This document shows, piece by piece, positions 1-11,698 of a stretch of DNA of 64,000 nt. Every line of letters begins with the position of its first letter. The first letter of the stretch is position 1. This stretch comes from Hyperoodon ampullatus (taxonomy: Eukaryota > Chordata > Mammalia > Artiodactyla > Ziphiidae). The stretch spans positions 2,604,001-2,668,000 of the forward strand of contig CATKHW010000061.1 of NCBI GenBank assembly GCA_949752795.1. The letters are read 5' to 3'. The notes beneath the pieces are model-generated. The model had not been told where the DNA came from and ran no database searches. It was given only the letters and a program-made list of their open reading frames with translations. The position numbers were made by a program, and so were the translations under genes.

Positions 1-386
1 GACGAGCGTCATGGAGCACTGTAATGACAAGGGGTATGGAGCATTGTGATGACAGGGGTCATGGAGCATTGTGATGACTGAGGACATGGAGCATCGTGAT
101 GACCAAGGCATGGAGCATTGTCATGAGAATACCATGGATAATTGTGATGACGAGCGTCATGGAGCACTGTAATGACAAGGGGTATGGAGCATTGTGATGA
201 CAGGGGTCATGGAGCATTGTGATGACTGAGGACATGGAGCATCGTGATGACCAAGGCATGGAGCATTGTGATGGCAAGACCGTGGAGCATTGTGATGAGA
301 AGACCATGGATAATTGTGATGACGAGCGTCATGGAACACTGTAATGACAAGGGGTATGGAGCATTTTGATGACAGGGTCATGGAGC
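1..386 (+). repeat. Local higher-order repeat, 148-172 bp
   Basis: The marker GACGAGCGTCATGGA occurs at 1, 149 and 321. The first two copies are six units apart (148 bp) and nearly identical over about 120 bp; the third is seven units on (172 bp). A degenerate copy of the same set of units reappears at about 7,680-7,845 (GACGAGC at 7,780, offset 7,459), so the right end of the minisatellite resembles its left end in this window. Confidence 0.85.
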
Positions 387-402
387 ATTCTGAAGACAAT
401 GA

Positions 403-1860
403 TCAGGGAGCATTCTGATGACAAGCTTGTGGAGTATTGTGATGACAATGACATGGAGCGTTGTGATGAAAAGGGCATGGAGCATTCTTATGAAAAATGC
501 ATGGAGCATTTTCATGACAGTGTTCAAGGAGAATTCTGAGGACAAGTGTCAGGGAGCATTGTGATGACAAGTGTATTGAGAATTGTGATGACAAAGGTCA
601 TGGAGCATTGTGACGACAGGTGCATGGAGTATTGTCATGACAGTCATCATGGAGTGTTGTGATGACAAGTGTTATGGAACATTGTGATCACAAGGGGTTG
701 GAGCATTGTGATGACAGAGGTCATGGACCATTTTGATTTCAAGGAGCATGGAGCATTGTGATGACAAGGGCATGGAGCAATGTGATCCCAAGGTTCATGG
801 AGGATTGTGATGAAAATGGTAATGGAGTATTGTTATGACAAGCTCATGGAGCATTGTGATGACAAGGTCATGTAGGATTTTGATGACACAGGCATGGAGA
901 ATTGTGATGATAAGGGTCATGGAGCACTGTGAGGATAAGCGTCACAGAGCATTGTGATTACAGGGGTCATGGAGCATTGGGATGACAAGGGCATGGATCA
1001 TTGTGATGACAAGTGTCATGGAGCATTGGGCTGAAAATGTTCATGGAGCATTGTGATGACATGGGAATGGAGCATTGTGATGACAAGAGTCCCGGATCAT
1101 TGTGTTGTCAGGGGTCATGGAGTGTTGTGATGACAGTGGTCATGGAGGATTGTGATGATATGGGTCATGGAGCATTGTGATGAGAAGGTCATGAAGCATT
1201 GGGCTGAAAATGTTCATGGAGTATTGTGATGACAGGGGTCATGGAGCATTGTAATGAGTAGGGAATTGAGCACTGTGATGACAAGGTCCTGGAGCATTGT
1301 GATGGGAAGTCCATGGAGCCTTGTGATGACAATTCTCATGGAACATTCTGATGAAAAGGGGCATGGAGCATTGTGATTACAGGGGTCTTGGAGCATTGTG
1401 ATGACAAGGGCATGGAGTATTGTGATGAGAAGGCCATGGAGCATTCTGATGACATGCGTCATGGAGCTTTGTGCTGACAAGGGCATGGAGTATTGTGATG
1501 AAAATGGCATGGATCATTGTTATGAAAAAGGCATGGAGCCTTGTCATGACAGGGTTCTAGGAGCATACTGACGACAAGTGTCACGGAGCATTGTGATGAC
1601 AAGTGTATTTAGCATTGTGATGACAAAGTTCATGGAGCATTGTGATGAGAAGACCATGGATAATTTTGATGATGAGCGTCATGGGGTGTTGTGATGATAA
1701 GTTTTATGGAACATTGTGATCACAAGGGTTTGGAGCATTGTGATGACAGAGGTCATGGAGCATTTTGATTTCATTGTGATGACAATAGCCTGAAGCATTA
1801 TGGTGATGGGCATGGTGCATTGTGATGACAGCGTTCATGGAGCATTGAGATGAAAAGGGG
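403..1860 (+). repeat. Minisatellite block A, left copy
   Basis: Run of variant units repeated in the same order at about 5,720-7,227. Shared markers are GCATTCTGATGACAAGCTTG (410 and 5,727), GATCACAAGG (686 and 6,003; 1,718 and 7,085) and GGGCTGAAAATGTTCATGG (1,028 and 6,345; 1,201 and 6,543). The offset grows 5,317, 5,342, 5,367, that is by one 25 bp unit at a time, so the copies differ by whole-unit gains or losses. Confidence 0.85.
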
Positions 1861-3480
1861 CATGGAGCATTGTGATGACAAGGGCAAGGAGCATTGTGAT
1901 GAGAAGGCCATGGAGCATTCTGATGACATGCGTCATTGAGCTTTGTGATGACAAGGGCATGGAGCATTGTGATTACAGGGGTCTTGGAGCATTGTGATGA
2001 CAAGGGTCATGGAGCCTTGTGATGACAATGGTGTGGAACATTGTGATGGCAGGGGTCATGGAGCATTGTTATGACAGGGGTAATGGAGCATTGTGATGAG
2101 AAGGGCATGGAGCATTGGTCTGAAAAGTTTCATGGATTATTGTGATGAGAGTGGGCATGGAGCATTGTGATGACAAGGTCACAGAACACTGTGATCCATG
2201 GGTCATGGAGGATTGTAATGACAAGGGCCTGGAGCATCGTGATGAGAAGGGCATCGAACATTGTTTTGACAAGCGTCATGGAGCTTTGTGATGACAAGGG
2301 CATGGAACAATGTGATGAGAGGGTTCATGGAACTTTGTGATTCCAAGGGTTATGGAGCTTTGTGATGACAAAAGTCATGGAGCATTTTGATGTCAAGGGC
2401 GTGGTGCATTGTGATGAGAAGGGCAGGGAGCATTTTGATGACAGGGTCATGCAGCAATTTGATGAAAAGTGTAATGGAACATTTTGATGACAGGGGTTAT
2501 AGAACATTGTGATGTCAGGGGTCATGGAGCTTTGGGATGAAAAGGGTCATGGAGCATTTTGATGACAGGGGTTATGGAACATTGTGATGTCAGGGGTCAT
2601 GGAACATTGTGATGATAAGGGGATGTAACATTGTGATGACAGGGGTCATGGAACATTGTGATTACAGGGGTGAGGGAGTATTGTGATGACTAGTGATGGA
2701 ACATTGTGATATCTCTGTTGAGAGAGCATTTTGATGAGAAGTGCATGGAGCATTGTGATTACAAGGTTTATGGAGCATTACGATGACAAGGTTGTGGACC
2801 GTTGTGATGAAAATCACGTGGCACATTGTGATGACAAGGGTCATGGAGCATTGTTCTGACAAAGGCATGGAGCATTGTGATGACAAGGGTCACGGAGCAT
2901 TGTGATGAAAAGTTCATGGAGTATTGTGGTTACAAAGGTCACAGAACCTTGTGATGATGTGGGCATGGACCACTGTGATGACAAATGTTATGAAGCATTG
3001 TGATGACTGGAGTCACAGAGCATTTTGATGACAAGGGTCATGGAGCATTGTGATGACAAGGGCATGGAGCATTGTGATGACAGGGGCATGGAGCATTGGT
3101 CTGACAAGTTTAATAGATTATTGTGATGACAGTGGGCATGGGGCATTGTGATGACAAGGGCATGGGGCATTGTGATGAGAAGGTCATGGAGTATTGTGAA
3201 GACTGGTGTCAGGGAGCATTGGGATGACATATGTCATGGTCCATTGCGATGACAATGGCATGGAGCATTGTGATGCCAAATGTAATGGAGGATTGTGATG
3301 ACAAATATAATGGAGCATTGTGATGACTAGGGCTTGGAGCATTATGATGACAAGGGCCATTGAAAATTTTCATGACAAGGTCGTGAAGCATTGTGATGAC
3401 AAGGTGCTGGAGCATTATGATGAGAAAACCATGGAGCCTTGTGAGACAAGTCTCATGGAGCATACTGATGAAAAGGGGCA
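1330..3480 (+). repeat. Minisatellite super-repeat, copy I (about 2.1-2.3 kb)
   Basis: Units of this interval recur in order in about 3,450-5,700. Marker pairs: GAAAAGGGGCATGG at 1,353 and 3,470; GATCACAAGG at 1,718 and 3,859; TTGTGATGGCAGGGGTCATG at 2,041 and 4,282; GAGAGCATTTTGAT at 2,722 and 4,987. The offset rises from 2,117 to 2,265 through whole-unit insertions. Boundaries are approximate. Confidence 0.75.
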
Positions 3481-5700
3481 TGGAGCATTGTGATTAGAGT
3501 GTCTTGGAAAATTGTGATGACAAGGGCATGGAGCATTGTGATGAGAAGGCCAAGGAGCAGTCTGATGACATGCGTCATTGAGCTTTGTGATGACAAGGGC
3601 ATGGAGCATTGTACTTACAGGCGTCTTGGAACATTGTGATGAAAAAGGCATGGATCATTGTGATGAAAAAGGCATGGAGCCTTGTCATGACAGGGTTCAA
3701 GGAGCATACAGAGAACAAGTGTCAGGGAGCATTTTGATGACAAGTGTATTGAGCATTGTGATGACAAAGGTCATGGAGCATTGTGAAGAGAAGACCATAG
3801 ATAATTGTGATGACGAGCGTCATGGGGCATTGTGATGACAAGTGTTATGGAATATTGTGATCACAAGGGTTTGGAGCAGTGTTATGACAGAGGTCATGGA
3901 GCATTTTGATTTCATTGTGATGACAATAGCCTGAAGCATTATGATGATGGGCATGGTGCATTGTGATGACAGGGTTCATGGATCATTGAGATAAAAAGGG
4001 ACATGGAGCATTGTGATTACAGGTGTCTTGGAGCATTGTGATGAGAAGGGTCATGGAGCCTTGTGATGACAAGGCCATGGAACATCGTGATGGCAGGGGT
4101 CATGGAGCATTGTTATCACAGGGGTAATGGAGCATTGGGATGGCAAGGGCATGGAGCATTCTGATGACATGCATCATGGAGCTTTGTGATGACAAGGGCA
4201 TGGAGCACTGTGATTACAGGGGTCTTGGAGCATTGTGATGACAAGGGTCATGGAGCCTTGTGATGACAAGGCCGTGGAACGTTGTGATGGCAGGGGTCAT
4301 GGAGCATTGTTATGACAGGGGTAATGGAGCATTGTGATGACAAGGGCATGGAACATTTGTCTGAAAAGTTTCATGGATTATTGTGAAGAGAGTGGGCATG
4401 GAGCATTGTGATGACAAGGGCACGGAACACAGTGATAAATGGGTCATGGAGGATTGTAATGACAAGGGCATGGAGCATTGTGATGAGAAGGGCATCGAGC
4501 AGTGTGATGACAAGCACCATGGAGCTTTTTGATGACAATTGCATGGAACAATGTGATGAGAGGTTTCATGGAGTATTGTGATGAAAATGGCATGGAGCAT
4601 TGTGATGCCAAGGGTCATGGAGCTTTGTGATGACAAAGGTCATGGAGCATTTTGATGACAAGGGCGTGGTGCATTGTGATGAGAAGGGTAGGGAGCATTG
4701 TGATGACATTGTCATGGACCAATTTGATGAAAAGTGTCATGGAACATTTTGATGAGAGGCGTTATGTAACATTGTGATGTTAGGGGTCATGGAGCATTTT
4801 GATGAAAAGGGTCATGGAGCATTTTGATGACAGGGGTTATGGAACATTGTGATGTCAGGGATCATCAAACATTGTGATGATAAGTGCATGTAGCATTGTG
4901 ATGACAGGAGTCATGGAACATTGTGATGACAGGGTTGAGGAAGTATTGTGATGAATAGTGATGTAACATTGTGATATCAGTGGTGAGAGAGCATTTTGAT
5001 TTGAAGTGCATGGAGCATTGTGATGACAAGGTTTATGGAGCATTGTGATGACAAGATTGTGGAGCACAGTGACGACAAGCGCATGGTGCATTGTGATGAC
5101 ATGGGTCATGGAGCATTGTGCTGACAAGCGCATGGAGCATTGTGATGACAAGGGTCATGGAGCATTGTGCTGAGAAAGGCATAGAGCATTGTGATGACAA
5201 GGGTCAAAGGGCATTGTGATGAAAAGTTCATGAAGCATTGTGGTTAAAAAGGTCACAGAGACTGTTGATGACAAGGGCATGGACCACTGTGATGACAAAG
5301 GTCAAGTAGCCTTGTGATGACTGGAGTCACGGAGCATTGTGATGACAGGGGTCATGGAGCATTGTGATAACAAGAGCATGGGGCATTGTGATGACAAGGG
5401 CATGGAGCATTAGTCTAATAAGTTTCATGGCTTATTGCGATGACAGTTGGAATGGCGCATTGTGATGACAAGGGCATGGAGCATTGTGATGACCAGGTCA
5501 TTCATTATTGTGAAGACAGGTGTCAGGGAGCATTGTGATGACATATGTAATGGCCCATTTTGATGACAATGCCATGGAGCATTGTGATGCCAAGTGTCAA
5601 GGAGGATTCTGATGACAAAGGTAATGGAGCATTGTGATGACAATGGCTTGGAGCATTGTGATAACAAGGGTCAGGGAGCATTGTGCTGACAAGTGCATGG
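3450..5700 (+). repeat. Minisatellite super-repeat, copy II
   Basis: Second tandem copy of the 1.33-3.48 kb interval. Point differences are spread throughout. A composite with GTGCCAAGTGT-type units and a GACATATGT unit occurs near 3,220, 5,540 and 7,365, so parts of this super-repeat recur a third time toward the right end. Boundaries are approximate. Confidence 0.7.
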
Positions 5701-5719
5701 AAAATTGTGATGACAGGGG

Positions 5720-7227
5720 ACATGGAGCATTCTGATGACAAGCTTGTGGAGTATTTTGATGACAATGGCATGGAGCATTGTGTTGAAAATGGCATGGTGC
5801 ATTTTGATGAAAAAGGCATGGAGCCTTTTTGTGACAGGGTTCAAGGAGCATTCTGACGACAAGTGTCAGGGAGCATTGTGATGACAAGTGTATCGAGAAT
5901 TGTGATGACAAAGGTCATGGAGCATTGTGATGAAAAGGGCATGGAGTATTGTGATGACAGGCATCATGGAGCATTGTGATGACAAGTGTTATGGAACATT
6001 GTGATCACAAGGGTTTGGAGCATTGTGATGACAGAGGTCATGTATCATTTTGATTTCAAGGAGCATGGAGCATTGTGATGACAAGGGCATGGAGCAATGT
6101 GATCCCAAGGTTCATGGAGGATTGTGATGGCAATGGTAATGGAGTATTGTGATGACAAGTGCATTGAACATTGTAATGACAAGGTCATGTAGCATTTTGC
6201 TGACAAAGGCATGGAGCATTGTGATGACAGGTGTCATGGAGCACTGTGATGACAAGCGTCACGGAGCATTGTGATTACAGGGGTCATGGAGCATTGGGAT
6301 GACAAGGGCATGCATCATTGTGATGACAAGAGTCATGGAGCATTGGGCTGAAAATGTTCATGGAGTATTGTGATGACAGGGGTCATGGAGCATTGTGATG
6401 ACTAGGGAATGGAGCATTGTGATGACAAGAGTCCCGGATCATTGTGTTGTCAGGTGATATTGAGCGTTGTGATGACTGTGGTCATGGAGAATTGTGATGA
6501 TATTGGTCATGGAGCATTGTGATGAGAAGGTCATGGAGCATTGGGCTGAAAATGTTCATGGAGTATTGTGATGACAGGGGTCATGGAGCATTGTGATGAT
6601 AAGAGAATGGGGCATTTTGATGACAATGTCCTGAAGCATTGTGATGAGAAGACCATGGAGCCTTGTGATGACAAGTCTCATGGAACATTCTGATGAAAAG
6701 GGGCATGGACCATTGTGATTACAGGGGTCTTGGAGCATTGTGATGACAAGGGCATGGAGCATTGTGATGAGAAGGCCATGGAGCATTCTGATGACATGCA
6801 TCATGGAGCTTTGTGATGACAAGGGCATGGAGCATTGTGATTACAGGGGTCTTGGAGCATTGTGATGAAAATGGCATGGATCATTGTGATGAAAAAGGCA
6901 TGGAGCCTTGTCATGAAAGGGTTCAGGGAGCATACTGATGGCAAGAGTCAGGGAGCATTGTGATGACATGTGTATTGCGCATTGTGATGACAAATGTCAT
7001 GGGGCATTGTGATGAGAAGTCCATGGATATTTGTGATGACTAGCGTCATGGGGTATTGTGATGACAAGTGTTATGGAACATTGTGATCACAAGGGTTTGG
7101 AGCATTGTGATGACAAAGGTCATGGAGCATTTTGATTTCATTGTGATGACAAGAGCATGAAGCATTATGATGATGGGCATGGTGCATTGTGATGACAGGG
7201 TTCATGGAGCATTGTGATGAAAGGTGG
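5720..7227 (+). repeat. Minisatellite block A, right copy
   Basis: Second copy of the 403-1,860 block with the same order of diagnostic variant units and two extra units. It ends in the variant series TTTTGATTTCATTGTGATG ... GATGATGGGCATGGTGCATT, which also occurs near 1,770 and 3,905. Confidence 0.85.
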
Positions 7228-7484
7228 CATGGAGCTTTGGTCTGACAAGTTTCATGGATTATTTTGATGACAGTGGGCATGGCACATTGTGATGACAAGG
7301 GCATGGAGCATTGTGATGACTAGGTCATGGAGTATTGTGAAGACAGGTGTCAGGGAGCAATGTGATGACATATGTCATGTTCCATTGTGATGACAATAGC
7401 ACGGAGCATTGTGATGCCAAGTGTCATGGAGGATTGTTGTGACAAAGGTAAAGGAGCATTGTGATGATAAGCGCATGGAGCATT

Positions 7485-8220
7485 GAGATGACAAGGGCCA
7501 TTGATAATTTTAATGTCCATGTCGTGAAACATTGTGATGACAAGCGCATGGAGCTTCCTATGACAGGGGTCATGGAGCATTGCGATGACAAGTGCATGGA
7601 GTATTGTTATGACAAGAGTATATAACATTGTGATGAGAAGTGCCATGGAGCATTGTGATGACAAAGACGTGGAGAATTGTGAGGACAAGGGACATTGAGC
7701 TTTGAGATGACCAGGGCATGGAGCATTGTGATGGAAAACCGAGGAGCATTGTGATGAGAAGACCTTTGGTAATTGTGATGACGAGCATCATGGAGCACTG
7801 TAATGACAAGGGGCATGAAGCATTGTGATGACAGGTGTCAGGGAGCATTGTGATGACAGGGGTCATGGAGCATTGTGATGACAAGGACATGGAGCATTGT
7901 GATGACAAGGGTACGGAACATTGTGATGAAAAGTGCCATTGAGAATTTTGATGATAAAGTCGTGAAGCATTGTGATGACAAACACTTGGAGCTTGCTATG
8001 ACAGGGGTCATGGAACATTGCAATGACAAGTGCATGGAGAATTGTGATGAAACGAGCATGTAACTTTGTGATGAGAAGTGTCATGTAGCATTGTGATGAC
8101 AAGTATGTGGTGAATTGTTATGACAAGGGACATGGAGCATTGTGATAACCAGGGAATGGAGCATTGTGATGACAGGGGTCATGGAGCATTATTATGACAA
8201 GGGCCATGGTGCATTCTGAT
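7485..8220 (+). repeat. Terminal minisatellite segment with degenerate internal duplication
   Basis: The units around 7,490-7,590 (GGGCCATTGATAATTTTAATG ... GTCGTGAAACATTG ... GGAGCTTCCTATGACAGG) recur at about 7,930-8,010 with GGAGCTTGCTATGACAGG, an offset near 440 bp. A related series starts near 3,352. The last minisatellite bases are CATGGTGCATTCTGAT before the satellite begins. Confidence 0.7.
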
Positions 8221-8230
8221 ATAAGATATC
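8211..8230. other. Minisatellite / L1-satellite junction
   Basis: GCATTCTGAT of a minisatellite unit is followed directly by ATAAGATATC of the 1.74 kb satellite. The satellite starts mid-monomer, within the L1 ORF2 terminal region: every other copy has CTTATC before ATAAGATATC. The two sides share only AT at the join, consistent with end-joining or a crossover with minimal homology. No target-site duplication or mobile-element end is visible. Confidence 0.85.
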
Positions 8231-8611
8231 ACTTATGAAGGGATTGTAAACCTGGCTACATATGAACTGAATTAGGAAAGAGAACAGAGTCTCAGATTTA
8301 GAAAACCCTCTTATGCTTGCTTAAGGGGGAAGGAGAGGTGGGTAGACTCACAAAACCAGAGTTTGATATTAACACAGGTACCGTTCCATAATCCAAATAC
8401 AGAAGAGACAAGCCCGACTCCTTCCTCAGTGAATGGGACTCAACACCCCTATTCCCCACAGAGAAATATATCTGACTAGTAAGGATCTTAAAACCTATGT
8501 ATTGATATGTCTCCATAAGGGAACCAAGTGTGTCTAGAATGACATAAACACGGCAGTGAGAATCAGCTCAAACCCACTATAAAAAGGAATTTCAAAACAA
8601 AACAAAGAAAC
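8221..8611 (+). pseudogene. Truncated L1 3' end (3' UTR and A-rich tail) at the array edge
   Basis: The first satellite segment starts at the ORF2 terminus (ATAAGATATCACTTATGAAG, the HMISLI region of L1 ORF2p) and runs through 3' UTR-like sequence, with AGGGGGAAGGAGAGGTGGG resembling the G-rich 3' UTR tract, to an A-rich tail at about 8,580-8,611. The ORF2-coding part expected to its left is missing because of the minisatellite junction. Confidence 0.75.
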
Positions 8612-9961
8612 AGTGAAATTCTTACACAATACCTTCAGGGGTTCTGATGAAACTTGGAATGACCCTATCTACAACAACAGCTGGATGTGGCATAAGGCTG
8701 TTCACTTGGGACTGAGAGGATTGGTGAGATTGGGTGAGAAAATGTAGACGCTTTAAAGCAATAATGCCTGCCACTGATTCCATGGTTCCCAACTCTCCAG
8801 GTAGAAGGGAATATCACTACAGTTATAACATGTATGGGAAACCTAGAGAATGGACACCCTCTGATGGTGAAAGGTTTCTAAAACTCTACTAATTTTTTTC
8901 TCTCCATGTGCTGCAGCTTGACATTCCAACTGCTTTAATATCAATCTCCCAACTTGGAGAGTCAGCCCCTATAACCTCCTGGTTCGCACAGTTGGCACAT
9001 TGTGCAGAGGATATAAGGGAAGAGGGAGAACCAATGAGAGAGTAGCTGTAGGCATTTGGACGGCCACATGTCACAATAATTTCCCGTCACGAAGAAGAAT
9101 TAACCAAACTCTCAGCCTGCCCCACCCCCATAACTAGTATAGGTCCTGAAGAAAAATTGTGGGTTTGCGGTCAGCTAACAAAAACACAAGTTGAAAAATG
9201 GAGCTCAGGGGCACAGCAATTCACTAACTTGCAGAGTTATACAGGACTACTCTCTTCCAAAAATCTGTTGAGGAAAAGCCATGAGGCGGACTTGAAAATG
9301 AGGGAGATTTGCATGAAACAGATTTCCAGAAGTACATTGGAATCGACTTTAAACACAGGAAAAGCATCACAACTTCGACAATTATGGAATTTTCCATAAA
9401 GGGCGCATGAGTTTTCTCCTGAATATATTCAGGAGAAAACGCATACACCCATTTTGGCCAACCAAGCAACCGCACAATGCAAATCTGCACTACAAAGAAG
9501 TATCACTTCCCACCATTCAAAAGGGATATCCGTAAAATGTGTAAAAACCAGAAAGGCAAGAGGGGCTCTGGAGAACAGGGAGCCTTGTTATGCTGATGGG
9601 TGGGATGTAGATTGCCAACAGCCACTCTGGAGGAGTGCATTGTGTTCCCTAAAAGAATTAAACAACAGAGCTTCACAACCTAAGGCACTTCCAGTCATGG
9701 GAATATACCTTGTAAAAATTGAAAATCAATAAGACACAGCCAACCCAAAATATAGGGCAGCACTGCTTACAAGAACCTCGACTTCGGGACACCTTAAATA
9801 TCCTAGGAAAGACAAAAATAGTAAAGAAATTGTGGTACATACGTACGATGGAATATCCCTCAGCCATGAAATCAATGTCATAAGGCCAGTAGCAGCATAA
9901 TGAGTGGATTCATGTACGATGATTCTAACTGAAATAAGTCACACAGAAAAAGAAACTTATC
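8221..9961 (+). repeat. Satellite monomer M1 (1,741 bp), edge copy
   Basis: Divergent first monomer, distinguished by CTCTACTAATTTTTTTCTC near 8,883 where later copies read CTCAACGAATAGTCCCTC. Its palindrome (9,389-9,462) is degenerate in both arms. It shares most private variants with M2. Confidence 0.95.
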
Positions 9962-10350
9962 ATAAGATATCACTTATGAAGGTCTTGTAAACATGGCTAC
10001 ACATGAACTGAATTAGGAAAGAGAAGAGTCTCACATTTAGAAAACACTCTTATGCCTGCTCAAGAGGAAAGGAGAGGTGGGGTGATGCATAAAACCAGAG
10101 TTTGATATTAGCACAGGTACGGTTGCATAATCGAAATACAGAATAGACAAGACCAACTCTTTCCTCACTGAATGGGGCTCAACACCCCTATTCCCCGCAG
10201 AGTAGTATATCTGACTAGTAAGAATCTTAAAACCTATGTATTGATATGTCTCCATAAGGTAACCAAGTGTGTCTAGAACGACATAAACACGGCAGTGAGA
10301 ATCAGCTCAAACCCACTATAAAAAGGAATTTCAAAACAAAACAAATAAAC
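9456..10350 (+). pseudogene. L1 3' fragment in M1/M2 (ORF2p C-terminus, 3' UTR, A-rich tail)
   Basis: Begins at GGCCAACCAAGC inside the right palindrome arm, comparable to the GGCCAACAAGC of L1 ORF2. AATGCAAATC..ACTAC and TATCACTTCCCACC follow in the L1 order. Near 9,830 AAGAAATTGTGGTACATACG matches the L1 region encoding KKLWYIY. Stops and frameshifts interrupt it. It ends in the A-rich stretch at about 10,313-10,350. It has no coding capacity. Confidence 0.85.
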
Positions 10351-11698
10351 AGTGAAATTCTTACACAATGCCTTCAGGGGTTCTGATGAAACTTAGAATG
10401 ACCCTATCTACAACGACAGCTGGATGTGGCATAAGGCTGGTCACTTGGGACTGAGAGGATTGGTGAGATTGGGTGAGAAAATGCAGACCGTTTAAAGCAA
10501 TAATACCTGGCACCCATTCCATGGTTCCCAACTCTCCAGGTAGAAGGGAATATCACTACAGTTATAACATGTATGGGAAACCTAGAGAATGGACACCATC
10601 TGATGGTGAAAGGTTTCTAAAACTCTACTAATTTTTTTCTCTCCTTGTGCACCAGTTTGACATTCCAACTGCTTTAGTATCAATCTCCCAAATTGGAGAG
10701 TCAGCACCTTTAACCTCCTGGTTCGCACAGTTGGCACGTTTTGCAGAGGATATAAGGGAAGAGGGAGAAACAATTAGAGAGTAGCTGTAGGCATTTGGAT
10801 GGCCACATGTCACTCTAAATTCCCGTCACGAAGAAGAATTAACAAACTCTGAGCCAGCCTCCCCAATGCAACCAGTATAGGTCCTGAAGCAAAATTGTGG
10901 CTTGGCAGTCAGCCCACAAAAACGCGAGTTGAAAAATGGAGCTCAGGGGCACAGCAATTCACTAACTTGCAGAGTTATAAAGGACTACTCTCTTCCAAAA
11001 ATCTGTTGAGTGAAAGCCATGAGGCGGACTTGAAAATGAGGCAGAAGTGCACGAAACAGATTTCCAGAAGTACATTGGAATCGCCTTTAAACACAGGAAA
11101 AGCATCAAAACTTCGACAATTATGGAATTGGCCATAAAGGGTGCATGCGTTTTCTCCTGAATATATTCAGGAGAAAACGCATGCGCCCATTTTGGCCAAC
11201 CAAGCAACTGCACAATGCAAATGTGCACTACAAAGAAGTATCACTTCCAACCGGTCAAAAGGGACATCCGTAAAATGTGTAAAAACAAGAAAGGCAAGAC
11301 AGGATCTGGAGAAGAGGGAGCCTTGTTATGCGGATGGGTGGGATGTAAATTGCCAACAGCCACTCTGGAGGAGTGCACTGTGTTCCCAAAAAGAAGTAAA
11401 CAGCAGTGCTTCACAACCTAAGGACCTACCAGTCACAGGAATATACCTTGGGAAAATTGAAAATCAATAAGACACAGCCACCCCAAAACTTATGGAAGCA
11501 CTGCTTACAAGAACCCCGACTTCGGGACACCTTATATATCCCAGGAAAGACAAAAATGATAAAGAAATTGTGGTACATACGTATGATGGAATATCCCTCA
11601 GCCATGAAGTCAATGGCATAAGGCCAGTAGCAGCATAATGACGGGATTCATGTATGATGATTCTAACTCAAAAAATCACACAGAAAAAGAAACTTATC
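9962..11698 (+). repeat. Satellite monomer M2 (1,737 bp), edge copy
   Basis: Sister of M1, with the same CTCTACTAATTTTTTTCTC stretch and GTACATTGGAATCGCC. The palindrome at 11,127-11,200 is better paired than in M1: GCATGCG is present in both arms, where later monomers have GTATGCG in both. Confidence 0.95.

Larger units (their letters stand above)
1..8220 (+). repeat. Minisatellite array, 24-25 bp unit
   Basis: Tandem array with unit core CATGGAGCATTGTGATGACA followed by a variable AGGG or AGGGT. Successive starts at 11, 36, 61, 86, 110, 134 and 159 show 24-25 bp spacing. About 330 units fill the interval with no other sequence between them. Units are degenerate (GCATT/GCACT/ACATT, GATGACA/GATGAGA/GATTACA) and combine into larger duplicated blocks listed separately. 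The + strand is G-rich and C-poor. Open frames on the minus strand (SSQCSM/ITMLH-type peptides) are artefacts of the unit and drift between frames because 25 is not a multiple of 3. I do not recognise the family. The array runs off the left edge of the window. Confidence 0.97.

Noticed and set aside
59..8102. Minus-strand frames with Cys/Ser/His-rich repeats (SSQCSM, ITMLH)
   Set aside because: They are translations of the 25 bp unit, which shifts frame every unit. The same short peptides appear in all three frames.
1..8220. CRISPR-like array
   Set aside because: Repeats are contiguous without spacers, degenerate, and in an evidently mammalian context.
8298..8516. 72-residue minus-strand frame METYQYIGFKILT... 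in M1 and M2
   Set aside because: It lies antisense to the L1 3' UTR, is open only in edge copies and a shortened form in M15, and has no homology I recognise.
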